A program made the translations under genes and the position numbers. A stretch of DNA of 64,000 nucleotides from an uncultured Bacteroidales bacterium (GTDB lineage Bacteria > Bacteroidota > Bacteroidia > Bacteroidales > Bacteroidaceae), in contig CACWFV010000005.1 of the NCBI GenBank assembly GCA_902760315.1, forward strand, positions 1-64,000. Direction: 5' to 3'. Of this stretch, positions 49,914 to 57,664 are shown one piece after another (the first letter of the stretch is position 1; every line of letters begins with the position of its first letter). Under the pieces are notes generated by a model that saw only the letters and a list, made by a program, of their open reading frames with translations, was not told the origin of the DNA and did not search any database.

Positions 49914-52832
49914 ATGAATAATATAAAAACAAACATATTTCTCTTTGCCATGCTAGCAGCATTGCCCATGACGGTCAACGCACAGACCGCAGACGACGCT
50001 GATTCTACCGTGGTAAACAAGAAAGTCCATGTTGCCTTCCGTGACGTGGATGCCGATCACCTGCTCGGAGGTGTCTCCTATATTGATATGGAGGAACTCT
50101 CGAAGAAGGACTATACACAAGGCAGTTTGGAAGACATGATGGGCCTCGTAGGTGGTTGGAACGGCAACAACTTGTGGGGCATGGACAATGATCGTCTGGA
50201 CAATAACGATAACGGCAACCTGCCACTCGTTATCATCGACGGTGTGAAGCGTCCCTCTAACAATGTTTTGCCTTCAGAAATAGAACAGATTACCTTCCTC
50301 AAGGGTGCTCAGGCAGTCGTTCTCTATGGTGCGAAGGGTGCCAAGGGCGCTATCTTGATTACTACCAAGCGTGGCAAGGTGGACGGTCTTCAGATAACAG
50401 CCAACGCTAACACCGGTTTCCACTTTGCCAAGGAGTTCCCTGAGTATCTGGGTTCCGCAGAGTATATGACGCTTTACAATGAAGCTCGTATCAACGACGG
50501 ACTTGATGCCAAGTACAGCCAACAGGCCATCTACAATCATGCTGCCGGCGTGAATCCTTACCGCTATCCCAATGTCAACTACTATTCTGATGAGTATATT
50601 CGCAAGGCTTATAACCGTTCAGAGGGTACGTTGGAGATTCAGGGCGGTGGTACCCGTGCCCACTTCTACACCAACATCAACTACTATCGTTTGGAGGACC
50701 TGATTGACTTTGGTCCTGCTAAAGATAACTATACCGATCGTTTCAGCGTACGTGGTAATGTTGACCTCGTGGTCAACAAATCTATCACCGGTTTTGCCAA
50801 TGCCAGCGCTACGTTCTACAACACTCACAGCAACAAGGGTGACTATTGGCAAGCCGCTGCCACAGCGCGTCCCAACTATCCTGAGGGTGCCGCCCCGCTG
50901 ATTCCGCTGGATATGATTGACCCCAATGCCAGCAAGGCACTGGCTACGCTCGGCAAGTCGCTCAACCTGCTCGATGGCCATCTCTTCCCCGGTGGTACGA
51001 AGAATACCCAAACCAATGCCATCGCAGACTGCTATTTCGGTGGTAAGACGCAGGGTGTCAGCCGTCAGTTCCAGTTCGATGCCGGTATCAACTACGACAT
51101 GAGCTTCCTGACCAAGGGATTGTCGTTCAAGACCCTGTTCTCTATCGACTATGCTGCCAGTTACAACCTCTCCTATGATAATACGTATGCAGTATTTATC
51201 CCCACATGGAGTAACTATAACGCCGCCGACCAGATAGTAGCCATCGCCCAGCAGAACGATGAGAAAGTGACTGGCCATATGGCTATGTCTGGCTCCAAAT
51301 ATCGCCAGACCATCACCTGGAACGGTCACTTTGACTATGAGAATACTTTTGCCAATAAGCACCACGTAACAGGTGTGCTGCTGGCCAACATGTGGACCAC
51401 TACTGCCAGCGGTACTTATCATCGTTATGCCAATGCCAACCTGGGTCTGCAGGCTAATTACGACTACATGGGCCGCTATTTTGCAGAGGTAGGACTGGCT
51501 GGTGTACACTCCGCACGTCTGGCTGAAGGACACCGTGAGGCGCTCTCTCATTCTTTCACCCTTGGTTGGAACATCGCCAAGGAGAAATTTATGAAGGACA
51601 CCTTTGTTGACGACTTGATGATCAGTGCTTCTTACAGCAACCTGAAAGAAGATATTGATATTTATAAAGATGAAACTTACTTCTATCTTTATAAATCTCT
51701 GTGGACGACTCAAGGCGCTGGATTCTCTTGGAATGAAGGTGTAAGTACAGACCGCACCTTCTCTAACATCGGTACCAACCACGACCTTGACTTTATAACT
51801 CGCAAGGAGTTGTCATTCACGCTGCGTGGCTCGTTCTTCAACAAACTGATTAGTGCCGAACTCACCTATTTCAATATAGACATGAAGGGCTTTATTCCGG
51901 AGACTACTTCTCATTTCCCTTCCTACTTGACGGAGGGGCTCTCTCGCAGTTCATTCAAGCCGGCTCTTAATAATGACATCCAGAACCGTAAGGGACTTGA
52001 CTTCAGCATCAAGGCACAGAAAAAGTTCGGTGACTTCCATGCAGAACTCGGTATCGTAGGAACCTATCTGGAGACAGAGTGGAAGAAGTATGATGAGATA
52101 ATCGACCCGAAGGCTCCTCACAGGTACACTGAGGGACGTCCTCTTGACGTTATCTGGGGGTACAACTGTCAGGGTTTCTATACTGCCGACGACTTCGACA
52201 TTTCCACCACAGCCGAAGGCAAGACCAAGTACACGCTGAAGGCTGGCCTTCCCAAGTCCAAGATCAGTGGTGCCGCTAACCTGCAGCCCGGTGACTTGAA
52301 GTACGAGGATGTCAACGGTGATGGTGATATCAACGAATACGACCAGGTCGACCTCGGCAAGTGGGGCACTTACGGCGCTCCCCTCACCATGGGTGTCAAC
52401 ATTACCCTCAAGTACAAGAACTGGACCCTCTTCATGCTCGGTGACGGTCAGTTTGGTGCCAAGGGTTTGATGAACGGTAGCTACTACTTTATGAGTGGTG
52501 ATGCCAAGTATTCTGTCAACGCCCGCGACCGTTGGACTCCCGCAACCGCAGAGACGGCAAGTCATCCGCGTCTGACAACGCTGGGTACCTCAAATGGCGC
52601 TGCCTCTTCTTTCTGGTTGTACAGCACCGACCGTTTCAACCTCCGCAAGGTTCAGCTCACCTACGATTTCCCCTCAGAAATGTTCGAGGGCAAGTGGGTA
52701 AAGGCTCTTTCCATCTATGTAAACGGAAACGACCTGCTTACCATCTCCAAGCATCGTAAGATGATGGAGACCAGTGTAGGCTATGCTCCTCAGACACGTT
52801 TCTATAACCTCGGTGTTAAGGTAACTCTCTAA
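49914..52832 (+). CDS. xusC: second SusC-like receptor, lacking the usual N-terminal domain (XusC-type)
   Basis: A 972-aa TonB-dependent receptor. The start is the ATG at 49914 (MNNIKTNIFLFAML), the first ATG after the heptamer array; signal peptide ends near VNAQ. Unlike the first SusC it has no carboxypeptidase-regulatory-like domain: the plug begins almost at once (LEDMMGLVGGWNGNNLWGMDN, LPLVIIDGVKRPSNNVLPSEIEQITFLKGAQAVVLYGAKGAKGAILITTKRG). The barrel is complete and ends RFYNLGVKVTL. It pairs with the SusD 13 bp downstream. Confidence 0.92.
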   Translation: MNNIKTNIFLFAMLAALPMTVNAQTADDADSTVVNKKVHVAFRDVDADHLLGGVSYIDMEELSKKDYTQGSLEDMMGLVGGWNGNNLWGMDNDRLDNNDNGNLPLVIIDGVKRPSNNVLPSEIEQITFLKGAQAVVLYGAKGAKGAILITTKRGKVDGLQITANANTGFHFAKEFPEYLGSAEYMTLYNEARINDGLDAKYSQQAIYNHAAGVNPYRYPNVNYYSDEYIRKAYNRSEGTLEIQGGGTRAHFYTNINYYRLEDLIDFGPAKDNYTDRFSVRGNVDLVVNKSITGFANASATFYNTHSNKGDYWQAAATARPNYPEGAAPLIPLDMIDPNASKALATLGKSLNLLDGHLFPGGTKNTQTNAIADCYFGGKTQGVSRQFQFDAGINYDMSFLTKGLSFKTLFSIDYAASYNLSYDNTYAVFIPTWSNYNAADQIVAIAQQNDEKVTGHMAMSGSKYRQTITWNGHFDYENTFANKHHVTGVLLANMWTTTASGTYHRYANANLGLQANYDYMGRYFAEVGLAGVHSARLAEGHREALSHSFTLGWNIAKEKFMKDTFVDDLMISASYSNLKEDIDIYKDETYFYLYKSLWTTQGAGFSWNEGVSTDRTFSNIGTNHDLDFITRKELSFTLRGSFFNKLISAELTYFNIDMKGFIPETTSHFPSYLTEGLSRSSFKPALNNDIQNRKGLDFSIKAQKKFGDFHAELGIVGTYLETEWKKYDEIIDPKAPHRYTEGRPLDVIWGYNCQGFYTADDFDISTTAEGKTKYTLKAGLPKSKISGAANLQPGDLKYEDVNGDGDINEYDQVDLGKWGTYGAPLTMGVNITLKYKNWTLFMLGDGQFGAKGLMNGSYYFMSGDAKYSVNARDRWTPATAETASHPRLTTLGTSNGAASSFWLYSTDRFNLRKVQLTYDFPSEMFEGKWVKALSIYVNGNDLLTISKHRKMMETSVGYAPQTRFYNLGVKVTL

Positions 52833-52845
52833 AAATATTACGACA

Positions 52846-54663
52846 ATGAAGACAAAAAACATTATATTGTATTTGATAGGTCTTGTGGCTTTCTGCTCCT
52901 GCCAGGATATGTTTGAACCGGCAGAAGAGAACAAGCGACAACTGGAAGATTTTACTGAAGAGTCAAGGTATGCCCATGGCCTGCTGATGTATGCCTATGA
53001 TCGTCTTCCCTATCTCACCACATCGCAGACCGACATCGCTACCGATGACGCCACCTCTAACCAGCCCAGTAATAACCTGGTGATGATGGCAACCGGTGAG
53101 TGGTCAGCAACTAACAACCCCATGTCAGAATGGGACCGTTGTAAGGATGGCATCCAGTATGTCAATCTTTTCCTGACCATTGTTGACGATGTCAAGTGGG
53201 CTCCCAGTGCCGTCTCTAAGCAGCAGATGTTTGTAGACCGTCTGAAGGGTGAGGCTTACGCCCTGCGTGCGCTGTTCTACTATTACCTGCTGATGGCTCA
53301 TGGTGGCTATGCTGACGATGGTGTGCTGTATGGCGTTCCCCTGCTGACAGCCCCTGAGGATGGTAGTTCTAATTTCAACCAGCCGCGTGCTACCTTTGCT
53401 GACTGCATTCAGCAGATTTTCACCGACTGCGACAATGCTGTGGCTCTGTTGCCGGCAGAGTATAAGGAGATCAATGATGCCAGTGAGATTCCTGCCAAGT
53501 ACCTGGAACTCGGTGCTATCCTTTCTAACTACAACGCCGTGTTTGGTGCCAAGTCCAAGAACCTTATTTCCGCAAGGGTGGCTCAGGCTGTGAAAGCACA
53601 GGCTGCTTTGCTGGCAGCAAGTCCTGCCTTCCGCGACCAGAGTGGTGTGACCTCTGAGCAGGCTGCTCTTCTTTGCGCCGAGGCTCTGAAGTCCATCGAC
53701 GGACTGAATGGGTTTGACAAGACCGGTAACATCTGGTATAAGAATAAGACCGCCATCGATGCCAACGCCGATATCCCTGAGATTCTGTGGCGCGAGGACC
53801 GTCAAAAGAACGCAACGCAGGAGGCAGACAATTTCCCACCTTCTGTTTATGGCAGGGGTCGTATCAATCCCTCTCAGAATCTGGTCGACGCCTTCCCCAT
53901 GCGTAATGGTTATCCCATTACCGACCAGGCTAAGTCCGGCTATAATGCTCAGGATCCCTATGTCAATCGTGACCCTCGTCTGGCTCACTACATTCTCTAT
54001 AATGGTGTGACCTTCCGTGCGTCAGAAATCATCACAGGTAACTATGAAAACGCTAAGGGTGAGAAATACGACAATATCAACGCCGACAACGCTACCCGTA
54101 CCGGCTACTACCTGTTGAAGCTACTCCGTGACGATGTCAACCCGTTGCAGAGCAACCTGCTGGAGCGCGACCATTACTACACCCGCATCCGCTACACCGA
54201 GATCTTCCTGGCCTATGCCGAGGCTGCCAACGATGCCTGGGGTCCCAAGAGCGACCCACGCGGTGTAGGCTATACCGCCTATGACGTCATCAAGGCCATC
54301 CGTGAGCGTGCCGGTCTCGGTACCAACGAAATCGGTATGCCCCTTGCTGAAGGTGATGCTTACCTGGAAGAATGTGCTAACGACAAGGCAAAGATGACGG
54401 AGCTCATCCGCAACGAACGCCGCATAGAGCTCTGTTTCGAGAACAAACGCTTCTGGGACATGCGCCGCTGGTTATTGCCACTCAATGAGCCTCTGAAGGG
54501 TATCGAAATCACAAAGGATCCCAACAAGACTGACGGTTCGCTGATTTACACCGTGAAAGAGATTGAGACCCGCGACTATGACAATTCCTACCAGTGCTAT
54601 GGACCTATTCCAAGAAGCGAAGTGCTGAAATGGAGCGAGCTCAAGCAGAACCAGGGATGGTAG
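52846..54663 (+). CDS. xusD: second SusD-like lipoprotein (XusD-type)
   Basis: A 605-aa lipoprotein with lipobox VAFCSC (Cys about 20). SusD features are RLKGEAYALRALFYYYLLMAHGGYADDG, YTRIRYTEIFLAYAEAANDAWG, and ELIRNERRIELCFENKRFWDMRRWL, with the usual NQGW ending. It caps the second SusC and delivers bound oligosaccharide. It begins 13 bp after that gene. Confidence 0.93.
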   Translation: MKTKNIILYLIGLVAFCSCQDMFEPAEENKRQLEDFTEESRYAHGLLMYAYDRLPYLTTSQTDIATDDATSNQPSNNLVMMATGEWSATNNPMSEWDRCKDGIQYVNLFLTIVDDVKWAPSAVSKQQMFVDRLKGEAYALRALFYYYLLMAHGGYADDGVLYGVPLLTAPEDGSSNFNQPRATFADCIQQIFTDCDNAVALLPAEYKEINDASEIPAKYLELGAILSNYNAVFGAKSKNLISARVAQAVKAQAALLAASPAFRDQSGVTSEQAALLCAEALKSIDGLNGFDKTGNIWYKNKTAIDANADIPEILWREDRQKNATQEADNFPPSVYGRGRINPSQNLVDAFPMRNGYPITDQAKSGYNAQDPYVNRDPRLAHYILYNGVTFRASEIITGNYENAKGEKYDNINADNATRTGYYLLKLLRDDVNPLQSNLLERDHYYTRIRYTEIFLAYAEAANDAWGPKSDPRGVGYTAYDVIKAIRERAGLGTNEIGMPLAEGDAYLEECANDKAKMTELIRNERRIELCFENKRFWDMRRWLLPLNEPLKGIEITKDPNKTDGSLIYTVKEIETRDYDNSYQCYGPIPRSEVLKWSELKQNQGW

Positions 54664-54666
54664 TTA

Positions 54667-54694
54667 ATTGATAATTGATAATTGATAATTGATA
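54667..54694. repeat. heptamer array ATTGATA x4
   Basis: Four exact ATTGATA units directly after the second susD stop. It is the same unit as the array at 49876-49910. Confidence 0.95.
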
Positions 54695-54703
54695 ATGACA
54701 ATT

Positions 54704-55846
54704 ATGAAACTGAAGAATTATATTTATGGTGTAGCCTTGGGAGCCCTTTCTCTCTCATTTGCTTCTTGCTACAATGCTGACAGAGAGTTCCCTGACTATG
54801 AAGGAGGTACAACAGCCTACTTCGCCTATCAGTACCCCGTACGTACCCTCGTGCTTGGTAACGATATCTACGATAATTCACTCGACAACGCCCATAAGTG
54901 TCGCATCTGGGCCACCATGGGTGGTGCCTACGACGGTCGTGACGCTGTAGTAGATTTCGTTGTCGACCCAACGCTCTGCAATAACCTGTGGTTTGTGGAC
55001 GAAGGCGGTAACCCCTCTTATGCGGTGACTCCACTGCCTTCCACTCACTATACCCTGGCGTCCTCTTCCATTCCTTACAATGGTGATGCTCGTGGTTATG
55101 TAGAGGTACAGTTTACCGATGCTTTCTTCAACGATCCGAAAGCTGTTGACAACTACTACGTCATTCCTCTTCGCATGACGAATGCTTCTGGTATTGACCA
55201 CATTCTGTCTGGTAAGACCCGTGAAGGTCTGGAAAATTCCTCTCGTACTAACGTCGACAACTGGGACGTCCTGGCCAAGGACTACGTCCTCTACTGTGTG
55301 AAGTACATGAACCCCTGGCAGGGTCGCTACATTCGCCGTGGTGTGGACAATGTGACTGAGGCTGGTGTAACCAGTCAGGTCGTTCGCAAAGACTTCTCTC
55401 TGGTAAATTCCGATTTGGAGCATTACACCGAGAATCCTGTCAATGCCAACGACGAGGTGTGCAGCATCAGCACCAAGAACATGACCCAAGCCATCTTCCC
55501 TGTTTCGTTCAAGACCTCTGGCGCTTCTATCGCTTGTAATCTTATCCTTACCTTCAATGGCGACAAGTGCACCATCTCTACCGACGACGAGAACGTGACC
55601 GTTACCGGTTCTGGCGAGTATATCGCCAAGGGTACTGCCCGCGCAGAGTATAAGGACTATCAGTGGGGCAGCATGAACGGCGAGCGCATTGACCGTGACA
55701 TTCTCCGTCTGGCTTACGACGTCGACTTCACCGACAAGAATATCCAGGTTTCTACCGCTGACACCTTGGTTGTTCAGACTCGCGAGTCGAATAAGCGAGT
55801 GTTCTTCTCACCCAAATATGATGAAGGATTCGTTCCTGGTAATTAA
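54704..55846 (+). CDS. xusE: SusE-position lipoprotein, DUF1735/DUF4361 type (XusE-type)
   Basis: A 380-aa lipoprotein with lipobox SFASC (Cys about 22). The N-terminal half fits a DUF1735-type Ig-like domain (TAYFAYQYPVRTLVLGNDIYDNS, LPSTHYTLASSSIPYNGDARGYVEVQFTDAFF), and the C-terminal half a DUF4361-like lectin domain (YMNPWQGRYIRRG). Such proteins are surface glycan-binding components after SusD. The start is at 54704 (MKLKN); frames further upstream only add an array-derived tail. Confidence 0.85.
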   Translation: MKLKNYIYGVALGALSLSFASCYNADREFPDYEGGTTAYFAYQYPVRTLVLGNDIYDNSLDNAHKCRIWATMGGAYDGRDAVVDFVVDPTLCNNLWFVDEGGNPSYAVTPLPSTHYTLASSSIPYNGDARGYVEVQFTDAFFNDPKAVDNYYVIPLRMTNASGIDHILSGKTREGLENSSRTNVDNWDVLAKDYVLYCVKYMNPWQGRYIRRGVDNVTEAGVTSQVVRKDFSLVNSDLEHYTENPVNANDEVCSISTKNMTQAIFPVSFKTSGASIACNLILTFNGDKCTISTDDENVTVTGSGEYIAKGTARAEYKDYQWGSMNGERIDRDILRLAYDVDFTDKNIQVSTADTLVVQTRESNKRVFFSPKYDEGFVPGN

Positions 55847-55864
55847 TAATAGGAGGATAAGCAT

Positions 55865-57526
55865 ATGAATAAGATAATGAAACACGGTCTCTTGATATTG
55901 GCAACTGGTGCGTTTGTCGTTTCCTGTGCCGACTATAATGAGACATCTGATTTTACTGCACAGCCAGATCCCACTTATACGGAGGCATATACAGACTTAG
56001 CTCCGGTGAAGTCATACATCAACCGCGACAAGTACCCCAACATGTCTCTTGGCGCCATGCTGAAAGTAGCTGACTTCAACAAGCAGGAACTGGCTCATGC
56101 TGCTGCCATTACTAACTTCAACAATGTTACCTTTGGCTCCACCCTGATGTCAGGTGCCATTGTCAGTGAGAATGGCATTATGAACTTCCTCTCCATGATG
56201 GATTTGCTGAATCACGTCGAGGAAATCAACGGCGAGGTCTATGGCAGCCCCATTGTTGCCAACGCTAACCAGGCCGACGCTTGGCTGACTCATCTTACCG
56301 CTCCCATCGAGATAGCCGTAGACTTTATAGAAGGCAAGACCATTAATTTCAACGAGATGGCCGTTGGCGCCTACGATGCCTCTTTAATAGGAAAAGGTAA
56401 GGCTTCGATTGTCAAGTACGACGATCAGAATGTGCTCCAGATTAATACCTCGTCTAATGTCAAGATTGTCGCAGGTTTCGATGTTAGTCCGAAGGACAAG
56501 TACACTTGTACGTTCTGGGCTAGGTCCGCCAAGGACGTTGAGTATAACATCACCTTCTCCGGTAACAAGGTAAATGGTGATGGTGCTGATGGCAAGTGGA
56601 CCCTGAAGGCAGGCAAGTGGACCAAGGTCGTTGTTGAGGCACAGAGTGCTGAAGGCGAAACCGAGGGTTATCTGCAGATAGAGAACCTCCGTAAGGCCGC
56701 TATCTATGTACAGAAGGTGCAGGTAGGCTACTATCCTGACAACCACCGCCCGCAGACCGCTCAGGAAATCAACGACACCATCCACTATGCGCTGAACACC
56801 TGGTGCGACGGACTGATGAAGTATAACGAGGGCCGCATCAAGTCCTTCGACCTTATCGACGAGCCTATTGACACCAAGTCGGCTGACGTTGTCGCAGGCA
56901 TCTACGACATCAAGCATGGTACCGCCGACCAGATCTTCTGGCAGGACATCTTCGGCAGCGAAGACTACGCACCTGTAGTTTCCAAGGTGGCCAGCGCAGC
57001 CTACGAGAAGTACGGTGGCGACCCTGCAGCGCTGAAGTTCTTCATCAGCGAGACAGGTCTGGAAGACCAGAAGACTTTTGAGAGCTTGAAGCACTGGATT
57101 TCCGTTTGGGAGCAGAAGGGTGCCAAGATTGACGGTATCAATGCCAAGCTGAACCTCACCTATAGCGAAGACGCTACAACCCAGGCCGCTACCGACGCTG
57201 CGCTCAATACGCTCCTCGATAACTTGGCGGCCACCGGTAAACTGATCCGCCTCTCTAACTTCGACATTAAGTACAAGGATGCTGATGGCAACGCCGTGAC
57301 AGCAGCCGCTATCACTGACGCTCAACGCCAGAAACTGGCCGACTACTATGGCACCGTGTTGAAGACCTACATGACCAAGATTCCTAACGAGAAGCAGGCT
57401 GGCATCTGCAAGGCCAACATGGTAGATACCAACGATCCCGTTGGCCTGTGGTCGCTCAACGATACAAAAGACTGGGTGCGCAACGCTACCTATAAAGCAT
57501 TCTGCGATGCCCTGAGCGGTAAATAA
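55865..57526 (+). CDS. GH10-fold lipoprotein with inserted CBM, catalytically degenerate
   Basis: A 553-aa lipoprotein (lipobox FVVSC). The scaffold is a GH10 xylanase barrel split by a CBM4/9-like beta-sandwich (about 158-290), an arrangement known from Bacteroidota GH10 xylanases. Barrel landmarks align, but the catalytic ones are altered. The acid/base region WDVVNE reads FDLIDE (about 328-333), keeping Glu but changing the clan-invariant Asn to Asp. The nucleophile motif ITELD reads LSNFD (about 463-467), replacing Glu with Asn. TAENEMK reads TFGSTLM and GHTLVWH reads GSPIVAN. It therefore looks like a surface xylan-binding protein rather than an enzyme. It is 18 bp after the SusE gene. 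Confidence 0.82.
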   Translation: MNKIMKHGLLILATGAFVVSCADYNETSDFTAQPDPTYTEAYTDLAPVKSYINRDKYPNMSLGAMLKVADFNKQELAHAAAITNFNNVTFGSTLMSGAIVSENGIMNFLSMMDLLNHVEEINGEVYGSPIVANANQADAWLTHLTAPIEIAVDFIEGKTINFNEMAVGAYDASLIGKGKASIVKYDDQNVLQINTSSNVKIVAGFDVSPKDKYTCTFWARSAKDVEYNITFSGNKVNGDGADGKWTLKAGKWTKVVVEAQSAEGETEGYLQIENLRKAAIYVQKVQVGYYPDNHRPQTAQEINDTIHYALNTWCDGLMKYNEGRIKSFDLIDEPIDTKSADVVAGIYDIKHGTADQIFWQDIFGSEDYAPVVSKVASAAYEKYGGDPAALKFFISETGLEDQKTFESLKHWISVWEQKGAKIDGINAKLNLTYSEDATTQAATDAALNTLLDNLAATGKLIRLSNFDIKYKDADGNAVTAAAITDAQRQKLADYYGTVLKTYMTKIPNEKQAGICKANMVDTNDPVGLWSLNDTKDWVRNATYKAFCDALSGK

Positions 57527-57538
57527 ACGTCCGGATGG

Positions 57539-57586
57539 ATAACTGCCAGTGAGCAGGAGTACCACTTCGGTGTTGCTGGCAGTTAT
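57539..57586 (+). terminator. hairpin after the GH10-like gene
   Basis: Perfect 11-bp stem ATAACTGCCAG/CTGGCAGTTAT with a 26-nt loop, followed by a pyrimidine-rich stretch. It may end or attenuate the operon before the CBM gene. Confidence 0.6.
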
Positions 57587-57664
57587 CTCTTCCTAATCTC
57601 TCTGTATAACCTAATTATTTATTATATTATCTAACTTTTATTATTAATCTAAATTATTTCTATT

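Noticed and set aside
50619..51782. 387-codon minus-strand frame inside the second susC
   Set aside because: Shadow of the receptor gene; no recognisable motif or promoter.
56384..57565. 393-codon minus-strand frame opposite the GH10-like gene
   Set aside because: Shadow frame. The plus strand has lipobox, fold and operon context.
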